From the NCBI RefSeq assembly GCF_024810105.1, contig NZ_JANUDX010000002.1:124001-188000 (forward strand): 64,000 nt of DNA. Reading direction: 5' to 3'. The number at the start of each line of letters is the position of its first letter. Position 1 is the stretch's first letter. Below the pieces are notes generated by a model. It saw only the letters and a program-made list of their open reading frames with translations. It was not told the origin of the DNA and ran no database searches. Origin of the DNA: Stenotrophomonas sp. BIGb0135. Lineage in GTDB: Bacteria > Pseudomonadota > Gammaproteobacteria > Xanthomonadales > Xanthomonadaceae. Positions 18,651-26,780 of the stretch are shown piece after piece. The position numbers were made by a program, and so were the translations under genes.

Positions 18651-19682
18651 TCACCCGCGCCGTGACGATTCCCGCAGCACCTGCTTCACGGCGATCGTCT
18701 GGCCGTCCACCGCCTCGCCGTTGATCAGCGCCAGCAGCTTCTCCACCAGCAGCTGCCCGGCCTGCTTGGTGTCCTGCTGCACGGTGGTGAGCGTGGGCGA
18801 GACCGAGGCGGCCAGCGGGATGTCGTCGAAGCCAGCCAGCGCCACGTCCTGCGGGATGCGCAGCCCGTGCTCGCGCAGTGCGCGCATCGCCCCGATCGCG
18901 ATCAGGTCGCTGGCCGCGAATACCCCGTCGAGGGTTTCGCCGCGTGCCAGCAGCGCCTGACAGGCATCGAACCCATCCTGCTCGGTGGTGATCGCATCGT
19001 GCTGCAGGGCGGGCTCGGCGCTGATGCCACGCGCCGCCATCGCCGCGACGTGGCCGCGGTAGCGTTCCTCGAATTCCGGGTAGTGGCTGGAGGCATGGCC
19101 GATGAAAGCGATGCGCCGGCAGCCCTGGTCCAGCAGGTGCGCGGTGATGTCGAACCCGCCCTGGAAGTTGTCGCTGCCGATCGAGACCCCGGGCTGGTCG
19201 GGCAGCGCCGCGCCCCAGCGCACGAAATGGGTGCCTTGCTCAACCAGTCGCTGCAGGCGCTCGCGCGACTCGTGGTAATCCCCGTAGCCGAGCAGGATGA
19301 TGCCGTCGGCCTTGTTGCTGTCCTCGTAGTCGGCCTGCCAGTCGGTGGACAGCTGCTGGAAGGACACCAGCAGGTCGTAGCCACGCAGCGCGCAGGCGCG
19401 GGTGATCGAGCCGAGCATGGCGTGGAAGAACGGGTTGATCAGCGAGTCGTCGTTGGTCGGGTCTTCGAAGAACAGCAGGGCCAGCGTGCCGGCATTGCGC
19501 AGGCGCAGGCTGGAGGCGTTCTTGTCCACCTTGTAGTTCAGCTCCCGGGCGATGCGCAGGATGCGCTCGCGGGTTTCCGGGTTGACCATCGGGCTGCCGC
19601 GCAGGGCGCGCGAGACGGTCGGCTGCGACACCCCGGCCAGGTGGGCGATGTCCAGGGAAGTGGCTTTGCCTCGGATGGTCAT
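18651..19682 (-). CDS. LacI-family regulator, candidate regulator of the maltodextrin locus
   Basis: This 343-residue protein has an N-terminal helix-turn-helix (TSLDIAHLAGVSQPTVSRALRG, about residues 8-29), the hinge, and a periplasmic-binding-type effector domain ending in FDDIPLAASVSPTLTTVQQD. The start ATG at 19680-19682 gives the standard LacI length. It resembles the MalR-type regulators found with xanthomonad maltose genes. It is 10 kb from the enzymes, separated by unrelated genes. Repression at the two TGCATACGTATTCA sites, relieved by a maltose-derived sugar, is inference. I see no such operator before its own gene. Confidence 0.88.
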   Translation of the reverse strand: MTIRGKATSLDIAHLAGVSQPTVSRALRGSPMVNPETRERILRIARELNYKVDKNASSLRLRNAGTLALLFFEDPTNDDSLINPFFHAMLGSITRACALRGYDLLVSFQQLSTDWQADYEDSNKADGIILLGYGDYHESRERLQRLVEQGTHFVRWGAALPDQPGVSIGSDNFQGGFDITAHLLDQGCRRIAFIGHASSHYPEFEERYRGHVAAMAARGISAEPALQHDAITTEQDGFDACQALLARGETLDGVFAASDLIAIGAMRALREHGLRIPQDVALAGFDDIPLAASVSPTLTTVQQDTKQAGQLLVEKLLALINGEAVDGQTIAVKQVLRESSRRG

Positions 19683-19869
19683 TGCGGGGGTACGGCGGGG
19701 ACGACGACCTGCATGATGCCATGGCGCTCGGCGCCTCGGCGCCTGCCCGGACCTGGTGGCGAGGCGCCGGGCAGGCGTGGCGGTGGACGCAGTGTCCGGG
19801 CCGGCGATACAGTCGCCACGCAGGGGCCGACAGGACAGGGCAGTGGCAGGCGACCGACCAGCAAGGGAT

Positions 19870-20495
19870 ATGTGGGGCGCGTGGCGCCGCGATGCCAGGG
19901 CGGGCATCGCGTCCATTGTGGTGTGCGTGCTGGTCGCGGCGCATCCCGGTACTGCAGTCGCAGCGGGCAGCGGCCGCCACCCCACGCGCGCCACCGCCGT
20001 CAGTGCCGATGAACTCAGCCGGCAGATCATTACGCTGCTCGCCAACGAGCCGGCGGGCGTGGCTTCAAGGGGGTACCCGCGTCGCGCTGGAACCGCTTGT
20101 CCGCCACGGCGATGGCCCCATCACCGGTTCGCCCGGGCGTTATCCGGTCGCACGCGCGGGTCGCCGAGGGCTGGGGATACTGGATCGAGTCCCGGCCCAA
20201 GCCGGCGGGGCATCATGTGGTGGAATTCTATATTGTCGGCGAGCCGCCGGGCGCTGCGCCGGCCCATTGCACGTTCCCGTTCGACACATTTGCCAAGCGT
20301 CTTGTACGCCGCGGCTTCAAGTATGCGGGACGGCAATGGCCGCCGTTGTCGCCGCGCGTCAACTTTTTCTCCAGGCCCTACCTGCCGGTCACCGTGATCA
20401 CTTACGTGCCAAGCGCCGCGCCCGGCAATGCGGCATGCGTGCAGAGCGTCCAGGTCCAGACGCCGGAGCAGGGCTGGACTGAACCCGGTGGATAG
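19870..20495 (+). pseudogene. Secreted protein gene broken by two frame changes
   Basis: An ATG at 19870 opens a protein with a good signal peptide (IASIVVCVLVAAHPGTAVAA) continuing to RQIITLLANEPAG. Protein-like sequence then moves to a second frame (GGTRVALEPLVRHGDGPITG) and to a third (ARVAEGWGYWIESRPKPAG, EFYIVGEPPGA, ending QVQTPEQGWTEPGG). The switches fall near a run of five G and a CCCGGG stretch. I do not recognise the family. Either the gene is decayed or the assembly has two small errors. Its neighbours are the divergent LacI gene and ssb downstream. Confidence 0.5.
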
Positions 20496-20802
20496 GCAGG
20501 GACGTGGCCTGCTCCGGGGCGGCCTCGCCGACGCGAGAGGTGCCAGGAGCGGTCGGCCATCGGCGCTGGCCCGGCCGATCCCGGGCGTTCCGGGATGATC
20601 CGGTGCGCCCCTTGCGCTACAAAGCTCGAGGCGGATTCCGGTTCGCGCCGGCGGGAATCCCGACAGGGCCGGGGACGGCGGCAATGGTAAGATGGTGCCT
20701 TCTGGACCCCCCAATTTCACCTGGGGCAGCCCGCGTATCTGCACCCCGCCCGGGGCTGTGATATGACTGCGGCCTGCCCTCGGACAACGGAAGAGCAACC
20801 CT
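20496..20802. other. Intergenic region before ssb
   Basis: These 307 bases hold no convincing gene. A perfect seven-base stem (ATCCCGG / CCGGGAT, loop of five) lies at 20578-20596 and may end the upstream transcript, although no T-run follows. TAAGAT near 20687 is a possible -10 element for ssb, without a clear -35. Confidence 0.4.
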
Positions 20803-21357
20803 ATGGCGCGCGGCATCAATAAAGTCATCCTGGTCGGCAACCTCGGCAACGACCCGGACGTGAAGTACACCCAGGGCGGCATGGCGATCACCCGCATCAG
20901 CCTGGCCACCACCAGTGTCCGCAAGGACAAGGATGGCAACCAGCAGGAGCGCACCGAATGGCACCGGGTGGTGTTCTTCGGCAAGCTCGGCGAAATCGCC
21001 GGCGAATACCTGCGCAAGGGCAGCTCGGTCTACGTCGAAGGCAGCCTGCGCTACGACAAGTACACCGGCCAGGACGGCGTGGAGAAGTACTCCACCGACA
21101 TCATTGCCGATGAAATGCAGATGCTGGGCGGCCGCGGTGAAGGCGGCGGCGGCGGTGGTGGTGGTGGCAACTATGGCGGCGGCGAGCGTCCGCAGCGCCA
21201 GCAGGCTCCGCGCCAGGAGTACGGTGGCGGTGGCGGTGGCGGCGGTCAGCGCCAGGGTGGCCAGGGTGGCGGTTATGGCCAGCAGCGTCCGCAGCAGCAG
21301 CCGCAGCAGTCGGCGCCGCCGATGGATGACTTCGCGGACGACGATATTCCGTTCTAA
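20803..21357 (+). CDS. ssb: Single-stranded DNA-binding protein SSB
   Basis: This 184-residue protein has an OB-fold in the first about 110 residues ([56 protein letters not shown]), a long Gly/Gln-rich flexible linker, and the acidic tip [10 protein letters not shown] that recruits repair and replication proteins. It binds single-stranded DNA as a tetramer in replication, recombination and repair. A terminator follows directly, so it is probably transcribed alone. Confidence 0.98.
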   Translation: MARGINKVILVGNLGNDPDVKYTQGGMAITRISLATTSVRKDKDGNQQERTEWHRVVFFGKLGEIAGEYLRKGSSVYVEGSLRYDKYTGQDGVEKYSTDIIADEMQMLGGRGEGGGGGGGGGNYGGGERPQRQQAPRQEYGGGGGGGGQRQGGQGGGYGQQRPQQQPQQSAPPMDDFADDDIPF

Positions 21358-21381
21358 GCCACCGTCGCTACCTGCACACGC

Positions 21382-21416
21382 AAAAGGCCCGCTTCGCAGC
21401 GGGCCTTTTGCTTTTT
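21382..21416 (+). terminator. Rho-independent terminator of ssb
   Basis: A perfect 11-base stem (AAAAGGCCCGC / GCGGGCCTTTT) with a six-base loop is followed by GCTTTTTC, 24 bases after the ssb stop codon. The A-tract on the left arm makes it potentially bidirectional. Confidence 0.88.
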
Positions 21417-21530
21417 CCTGCCTCCATCGCGGAGTGACACGCCACGCGTGTCGCGTTCGGCAGTGTTGTGCCCTGCAGCATCCATTTTCGTGCACTGCGT
21501 CTTGCATTGGCTGGATTTACTCCTCTATGG

Positions 21531-21544
21531 TGCAATCGATTGCA
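21531..21544. promoter_or_regulatory. LacI-type operator, TGCAATCGATTGCA (copy 1)
   Basis: This is a perfect 14-bp palindrome with central CG, 48 bases before the start of the first gene of the rightward 3-keto-sugar operon. The identical sequence is found at 30231-30244, between the leftward operon and a LacI gene. Two identical perfect palindromes at the two operon heads are strong evidence for a local regulon. Confidence 0.88.
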
Positions 21545-21592
21545 TTGCGGTGAATGGTTGCGTTTGATGCCGGTTGGGAGGCCGGAAGGTGG

Positions 21593-22489
21593 ATGTCCAT
21601 CCCTTTGATCGAACCGGTCCCGGCCCAGGGGCTCACGCGGAGAGAGGCGCTGCGCATGGCGGTCGCCGGGGGCCTTGGCCTGGGCGCTTGGGGCGTCCTG
21701 CCTGCGCCCGCCGCCGCTGCGCCGCTCAAGGGCAACCTCAAGCACTCCGTCGCCCGCTGGACCTTTCCGCAGTTATCGGTGGCCCAGCTCTGCCAGACGG
21801 TGCAGGGCATCGGTTTCGCCGCCATCGATCTGGTCGGCCCGGAGGACTGGCCCACGCTGAAAGCCAGCGGCGTGTACAGCGCCATGTGCAACGGCGCGGA
21901 GCTGGGCCTGGACAAGGGCTTTGCCGGTCGCCAGTTCCATGATCAGCTGGTCGCGCGCTACCTGCGGCACATCGACCTGGTGGCCGATGCCGGCTACCGC
22001 AACCTCATCTGCTTTTCCGGCAACCGCAACGGCATGGACCCCCAAGAAGGCATGGCCCATGCCGAGGCCGGGCTCAAACGCATCCTTGGGCATGCCGAAA
22101 AGCGGGGCGTCGTGCTGGTGATGGAGCTGCTGAACTCCAGGGTCGATCATCCCGACTACCTGTGCGACCACTCCGCATGGGGTGTGGAGCTGTGCCAACG
22201 GCTCGGCTCGGATCATTTTGGCCTGCTGTACGACATCTACCACATGCAGATCATGGAGGGCGACATCATCGCCACCATTGGCAGGCATCACGCGTGCTTC
22301 AAGCACTACCACACCGCAGGCGTGCCTGGCCGGCACGAGATCGGAGATCAACAGGAGCTCCACTATCCCGCCATCTGTCGCGCGATCCGCGACACCGGTT
22401 TCGATGGCTATCTGGCGCAGGAGTTCATGCCTGCGGCGCCGGATCCCGTCGGCTCGCTGCGCGAGGCGATCCGCCTCTGCGATGTCTGA
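21593..22489 (+). CDS. Sugar isomerase/epimerase-like TIM barrel with twin-arginine leader
   Basis: This 298-residue protein is related to hydroxypyruvate isomerase and the xylose-isomerase-like (AP endonuclease 2 fold) family: ARWTFPQLSVAQLCQ, VVLVMELLNSRVDHPDYLCD, GLLYDIYHMQIMEGD, HYHTAGVPGRHEIGD with metal-binding Glu, Asp and His. The leader TRREALRMAVAGGLGLGAW has a twin arginine and ends in PAAAA, so Tat export to the periplasm is likely. The ATG at 21593 has AAGG upstream and leaves the operator in the 5' region; an ATG at 21554 would nearly touch the operator. Role in context: isomerase, epimerase or hydratase acting on a 3-keto sugar or its enol. Confidence 0.82.
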   Translation: MSIPLIEPVPAQGLTRREALRMAVAGGLGLGAWGVLPAPAAAAPLKGNLKHSVARWTFPQLSVAQLCQTVQGIGFAAIDLVGPEDWPTLKASGVYSAMCNGAELGLDKGFAGRQFHDQLVARYLRHIDLVADAGYRNLICFSGNRNGMDPQEGMAHAEAGLKRILGHAEKRGVVLVMELLNSRVDHPDYLCDHSAWGVELCQRLGSDHFGLLYDIYHMQIMEGDIIATIGRHHACFKHYHTAGVPGRHEIGDQQELHYPAICRAIRDTGFDGYLAQEFMPAAPDPVGSLREAIRLCDV

Positions 22490-22519
22490 AACGCACTCTA
22501 CCCAGGTGAAGCAGAACCC

Positions 22520-24205
22520 ATGGCAGACAATCATTACGACGCCATCGTCGTTGGCTCCGGCATCAGTGGCGGCTGGGCGGCGAAGGAACTGACCGAGAAA
22601 GGCCTCAAGGTCCTGATGCTGGAACGCGGACGCAACATCGAGCACGTCAAGGACTACGTCAACGCGATGAAGGAGCCGTGGGATTTCCCACACCGCAACC
22701 GGCCCACCCAGGCGATGAAGGCCGAGTACCCGGTGTTGATGCGCGACTACGGCCTTGCCGAGAACCTGGAGGGAATGTGGGCCAACGAAAAGGAATCGCC
22801 GTACATCGAAACCAAGCGGTTCGACTGGTTCCGCGGTTATCACGTGGGCGGTCGCTCGCTGATGTGGGGGCGGCAGAGTTATCGCCTGTCGGACCTGGAT
22901 TTCGAGGCGAATCTCAGGGAGGGCATCGCCACCGATTGGCCGATCCGTTACGCCGACATCGCCCCCTGGTATGACCACGTGGAGAAGTTCGCCGGCATCG
23001 CCGGCACGCGCGAGGGGCTGGACGTGTTGCCGGACGGCGAGTTCCTGCCGCCGATCCCGCTGAACATCGTTGAGAAGGACGTGGCCGCGCGGATCAAGAA
23101 GGCCTTTGGCGGCACCCGGCACCTGATCCATTCGCGCACCGCGAACATCACCCAGCCCAAGCCCGAGCAGGGTCGCGTCAACTGCCAGTACCGCAACAAG
23201 TGCATCCTGGGCTGTCCCTTCGGCGCCTACTTCTCCACCCAGGCGGCGACGCTGCCGGCGGCCATGAAGACCGGAAACCTGACCCTGCGGCCGTTCTCGA
23301 TCGTCAAGGAAGTGCTCTACCACAAGGACCGCAAGCGCGCGCGCGGCGTGGAAATCATCGATGCAGAAAGCGGGCAGACCTACCAGTACACGGCCAAGGT
23401 CATCTTCCTCAACGCGTCCTCCTTCAATTCAAGCTGGCTGCTGATGAACTCGGCCACCGATGTATGGGAAGGCGGGTTGGGCTCTTCGTCCGGCGAGCTT
23501 GGGCACAACGTGATGGACCATCATTTCGGCGCCGGTGCCTCCGGCCGGGTCGAGGGCTACGACGACAAGTACTACTTCGGCCGTCGACCGTGCGGCTTCT
23601 ACATTCCGCGTTTCCGCAACGTCGCCGCCGATAAGCGCGGCTACACGCGCGGGTTTGGCTATCAGGGCGGTGCCAGCCGCAACGGGTGGTCGCGCGAGAT
23701 CGCCGAGTTGAACATCGGCGCCGACCTGAAGGAGGCGCTGACCGTGCCGGGCGACTGGCGCATCGGCATGACCGGCTTCGGCGAAATGCTGCCGCACCAC
23801 GACAACACGATCCGCCTGGACAGGGACCGCAAGGACAAGTGGGGACTGCCGGTGCTGGCGATGGATGTCTCCATGCGCGCCAACGAACTGGCCATGCGCA
23901 AGGACATGGCCGCCGATGCCGCCGAGATGCTCGAGGCCGCCGGGGTCAAGGACGTGGAAATGCACGACCACGACTATGCGCCGGGCAAGGGCATCCACGA
24001 AATGGGGACGGCCCGCATGGGCCGTGACCGCCGCAACTCGGTGCTCAACAAGCACAATCAGGTCTGGGATGCACCCAACGTGTATGTGACAGACGGGGCC
24101 TGCATGACCTCCAGCGCGTGCGTGAATCCCTCGCTGACCTACATGGCGCTGACGGCGCGGGCAGCCGATCATGCCGTGCGCGAACTGAAAGCGGGGAACC
24201 TGTGA
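22520..24205 (+). CDS. GMC-family FAD oxidoreductase, probable glucoside 3-dehydrogenase large subunit
   Basis: This 561-residue flavoprotein has the FAD site AIVVGSGISGGWAAKEL at residues 9-25, a cysteine cluster CQYRNKCILGCPFG at about 220, and the GMC catalytic pair: His in HEMGTARMG (about 493) and Asn in NPSLTY (about 536). It has no signal peptide of its own, whereas its partner encoded next does, as in gluconate-, fructose- and glucoside-dehydrogenase complexes, where the large subunit is exported with the small one. Expected reaction: oxidation of a glycoside hydroxyl, here inferred to be C3, with electrons passing to a c-type cytochrome. Its stop overlaps the start of the small subunit gene. 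Confidence 0.86.
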   Translation: MADNHYDAIVVGSGISGGWAAKELTEKGLKVLMLERGRNIEHVKDYVNAMKEPWDFPHRNRPTQAMKAEYPVLMRDYGLAENLEGMWANEKESPYIETKRFDWFRGYHVGGRSLMWGRQSYRLSDLDFEANLREGIATDWPIRYADIAPWYDHVEKFAGIAGTREGLDVLPDGEFLPPIPLNIVEKDVAARIKKAFGGTRHLIHSRTANITQPKPEQGRVNCQYRNKCILGCPFGAYFSTQAATLPAAMKTGNLTLRPFSIVKEVLYHKDRKRARGVEIIDAESGQTYQYTAKVIFLNASSFNSSWLLMNSATDVWEGGLGSSSGELGHNVMDHHFGAGASGRVEGYDDKYYFGRRPCGFYIPRFRNVAADKRGYTRGFGYQGGASRNGWSREIAELNIGADLKEALTVPGDWRIGMTGFGEMLPHHDNTIRLDRDRKDKWGLPVLAMDVSMRANELAMRKDMAADAAEMLEAAGVKDVEMHDHDYAPGKGIHEMGTARMGRDRRNSVLNKHNQVWDAPNVYVTDGACMTSSACVNPSLTYMALTARAADHAVRELKAGNL

Positions 24206-24780
24206 TGGAACGTCGCGACCTGTTGAAGATGATCGTCGCCGCCACCGGCGCGGCCATGATCGGTTTGCCCGCGCTCGTCCAGGGACAGGCGCCCGCCGCA
24301 GGGGCGAAGACACCTTTCTCCGACGCCGATGTTGGCACGTTGGATGAAATCGCCGAGACCATCCTGCCGCGCACTGCAACGCCGGGGGCGAAGGACGCCG
24401 GTGCCGGTCTGTTCATGGCGCGGTTCGTTGCCGACTGCTACACGCCCCGGCAGCAGGCGACGTTCCGCGCAGGCCTGGTCGACATCGACAAGCGCGCTGG
24501 CGGCCGGTTCGCGTCGCTCGCGCCGCAGTCCCGCACCGATCTCCTGCGCGCGCTGGATGCAGAGGCCAGGAAACACGCGGTCGACGTGACCGAGACCGGC
24601 ACCGCCGCGGAGGGAGAAGCGATGCCGCATTACTTCACCATGATCAAGCAGCTCACCATCTTCGGCTTCTTCACCTCGAAGGTCGGCGCGACCGACGTGC
24701 TGCGCTACGTCGCAGTACCGGGCCGCTACGACGGCGACCTGGCCTATGTTCCTGGCACGCCCGCCTGGGGGACCAGCTGA
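24205..24780 (+). CDS. Gluconate 2-dehydrogenase subunit 3-type small subunit, Tat signal
   Basis: This 191-residue protein begins MERRDLLKMIVAATGAAMIG, a twin-arginine leader, and then shows the subunit-3 pattern (TLDEIAETILPRTATPGAKDAGAGLFMARFVADCYTP, later HYFTMIKQLTIFGFFTSKVG). In this family the small subunit carries the Tat signal and escorts the FAD subunit to the periplasm. The gene is coupled by a one-base overlap on the upstream side and by ATGA to the DUF1080 gene. Confidence 0.88.
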   Translation: MERRDLLKMIVAATGAAMIGLPALVQGQAPAAGAKTPFSDADVGTLDEIAETILPRTATPGAKDAGAGLFMARFVADCYTPRQQATFRAGLVDIDKRAGGRFASLAPQSRTDLLRALDAEARKHAVDVTETGTAAEGEAMPHYFTMIKQLTIFGFFTSKVGATDVLRYVAVPGRYDGDLAYVPGTPAWGTS

Positions 24781-25538
24781 TGAACCGCAACACGTTGATC
24801 AGGCCTCTCCAGGTTGCAACCGGCCTGCTGGCCACGGCATCTGTGTTTGCACAGGCCGATACCGATCCCGCGCGCGATCCAACGAAGACCGAGGTGTGGA
24901 CCCCCGTGCCTGCGGTCGTGTCCACGCCTCAAGGGGGGGCGCCCTCCGACGCGATCGTGCTGTTCGATGGCAAGGATGTGGCCGCCTGGGAGTCGGAGCT
25001 GGGCGGGCGCGTACCTTGGCGCGTGGCCGATGGCGCACTCACAGTGGTTCCGGGCAGCAAGGGCATCCGCACCCGGCAACGCTTCTGCGACATCCAACTG
25101 CATGTCGAGTGGCGCACGCCTACCGACACGAAAGGATTCGACGGTCAGAACCGGGGTAACAGCGGCATCTTCCTGCAGGAGTTGTACGAGCTGCAGGTGC
25201 TGGACAGCTACAACAACCCGACCTACGCCAACGGCCAGGCCGGCTCGATCTACAAGCAGGCGATGCCACGGGTGAATGCCTCGCGTGCGCCGGGGCAGTG
25301 GCAGGCTTACGACATCGTCTGGAGGGCGCCGCGATTCTCGGCAGGCGGCGGGCTCACCTCACCCGCCCGCATCACCGTGCTGCACAACGGCGTGCTGGTG
25401 CAGGACGACACCGTTGTGTCGGGCAGGACCGAGTACATCGGCGCACCGTCGTACGCGCCGCATGGGTGCGCGCCGCTCTACCTGCAGGAACACGATTCCA
25501 GGGTGAGTTACCGCAACATCTGGGTGCGGGAACTGTAA
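24780..25538 (+). CDS. DUF1080 (3-keto-glycoside hydrolase/lyase family) protein, secreted
   Basis: This 252-residue protein has a Sec signal peptide (QVATGLLATASVFAQA) and one concanavalin-like beta-sandwich of the DUF1080 family: IVLFDGKDVAAWESE, IQLHVEWRTP, GNSGIFLQELYELQVLDSY, GSIYKQ and a final YRNIWVREL. Members of this family have been assigned to cleavage of 3-keto-glycosides, and that fits the dehydrogenase genes immediately upstream. It is last in the rightward operon and is followed by a strong hairpin shared with the convergent operon. Confidence 0.87.
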   Translation: MNRNTLIRPLQVATGLLATASVFAQADTDPARDPTKTEVWTPVPAVVSTPQGGAPSDAIVLFDGKDVAAWESELGGRVPWRVADGALTVVPGSKGIRTRQRFCDIQLHVEWRTPTDTKGFDGQNRGNSGIFLQELYELQVLDSYNNPTYANGQAGSIYKQAMPRVNASRAPGQWQAYDIVWRAPRFSAGGGLTSPARITVLHNGVLVQDDTVVSGRTEYIGAPSYAPHGCAPLYLQEHDSRVSYRNIWVREL

Positions 25539-25539
25539 C

Positions 25540-25559
25540 GCCGGCCCGCATGGGCCGGC
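25540..25559. terminator. Shared hairpin between convergent operons
   Basis: A perfect eight-base stem GCCGGCCC / GGGCCGGC with loop GCAT lies in the 30-base gap between the convergent DUF1080 and cytochrome genes. It is symmetric and could end transcripts from both sides. There is no T-run, so it is less certain than the ssb terminator. Confidence 0.5.
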
Positions 25560-25568
25560 ACTGGACCG

Positions 25569-25877
25569 TCAGTGCGAGAGATAGCTGGCGAGGTCGTCGA
25601 TCTCCTGCTCGGAGAGCTGCGAAAAGGGCGGCATCAACCCGCCGCCTTTCTTGATCTTCTCCTTGATCTGCGCCGGCTGCAGCCGCTTGGCGACATCGGT
25701 GAGCGCCGGGAACGTGGGCGGAACGCCGGCGCGATCTGCACCGTGGCAGGCCGTGCAGTGGGTGGCGTAAAGCGCTGCCCCGGCCGCAGGCGCATCCTTG
25801 GACCAAGCCGTCGTCGCAAGCGTCGCACCCGATAGCAGTACGGCCAGGGTCGTGATCAGGGTCAAACGAGTGTTCAA
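25569..25877 (-). CDS. Class I c-type cytochrome, periplasmic
   Basis: The 102-residue product has a signal peptide (LTLITTLAVLLSGATLATTAWS), one haem site CTACH at 41-45 and the axial methionine in GGLMPPF (M82). The size fits a small mono-haem cytochrome that accepts electrons from the FAD dehydrogenase encoded by the convergent operon. The start is inferred to be the TTG at 25875-25877, six bases after AAGGAG; another in-frame TTG at 25883 abuts the ribosome site. It is last in the leftward operon. Confidence 0.87.
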   Translation of the reverse strand: MNTRLTLITTLAVLLSGATLATTAWSKDAPAAGAALYATHCTACHGADRAGVPPTFPALTDVAKRLQPAQIKEKIKKGGGLMPPFSQLSEQEIDDLASYLSH

Positions 25878-25895
25878 GGGCAACTCCTTGGCTGG

Positions 25896-26762
25896 CTAGC
25901 GCGTTGCGCGGGCGGGCAGGTTGGCGGGCAGGTGGGCGCGCAGGTAGTCCGCCGACGCCTGGATGACCTTGGCCGGATCACGCGGATGGTCGTGCTCGAC
26001 GATGTACCACTGCACGCCGGCATCGGCGGCGGCAGGCAGGATGGCGTTCCAGTCCAGGACGCCCTGGCCCACGGCAGCGAAACCCCCTTCGTCGTCGGCC
26101 TGGCCTTTGGGCGCATTGTCCTTGGCGTGCACCGCGAACAGGCGACCACGGAATTTTCCCAGCGTCACCGCCGGGTCATGGCCCGCACGCGCGACCCAGG
26201 CCAGGTCCAGCTCGGTCAGGAGGTCGGGGCCGGCCGCGGCGAACAGCAGTTCCAGGCCGGTCCTGCCATTGAACTGGACCAGCTCGAAGTCGTGGTTGTG
26301 GTAGGCCAGCCGCATGCCACCGGCCCGCGCCCGCGTGGCGATGCGGCCCAGTTCCTGGCCCAACGCGGTCCAGCCTGCCGCATCGGTCGGCCGCGCCTTC
26401 TCATCCAGGTACGGCACCACCAGCACCGTGTTGCCGATCGACCGGTTGAAGGCCACGACCCCGTCCAGGTCCCTGCGCAGTTCGGCCAGTTGGACGTGGG
26501 AGGAAATCGCCTTGATCGAATACCTGTCCAGCAGCTGCTTGAGTTCCACCGCGCTGACGTTCTGCGTGCCAACGGTTTCGACCGCGCCCACGCCGGCGTC
26601 GTGGACAATCTTCAACTGCTGGTCGAGCGAGCCGGCATCGCGCAGCGTGTACATCTGCACCGCGATGGGCGGTTGCGGTGCGGCGGCGTCGCGCGCGAAG
26701 GCGGGCAGGGCAACGAGGAACAGCAGTGCGAGCGTCGCGGTCGTGCGTACTGGGGTGTTCAT
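25896..26762 (-). CDS. Sugar isomerase/epimerase-like TIM barrel with Sec signal
   Basis: This 288-residue protein has a Sec signal peptide (TATLALLFLVALPAFA) and a xylose-isomerase-like barrel: IAVQMYTLRDAGSLDQQL, VGAVETVGTQNVSA, LAYHNHDFELVQFNG, TELDLAWVARAG, FAVHAKDN and WYIVEHDHPRDP, with the usual metal-binding Glu, Asp and His. Periplasmic placement beside a dehydrogenase and a DUF1080 protein suggests work on 3-keto-glycoside or 2-hydroxy-3-keto-glucal intermediates. It is only distantly similar to the rightward-operon barrel. The gene is 18 bases after the oxidoreductase gene. Confidence 0.83.
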   Translation of the reverse strand: MNTPVRTTATLALLFLVALPAFARDAAAPQPPIAVQMYTLRDAGSLDQQLKIVHDAGVGAVETVGTQNVSAVELKQLLDRYSIKAISSHVQLAELRRDLDGVVAFNRSIGNTVLVVPYLDEKARPTDAAGWTALGQELGRIATRARAGGMRLAYHNHDFELVQFNGRTGLELLFAAAGPDLLTELDLAWVARAGHDPAVTLGKFRGRLFAVHAKDNAPKGQADDEGGFAAVGQGVLDWNAILPAAADAGVQWYIVEHDHPRDPAKVIQASADYLRAHLPANLPARATR

Positions 26763-26780
26763 CAGGCAGTCTCCCGGGAT

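Noticed and set aside
24780..25538. DUF1080 gene as a classical glycoside hydrolase
   Set aside because: No acid pair of a classical family is evident, and the family and context fit 3-keto-glycoside cleavage better.
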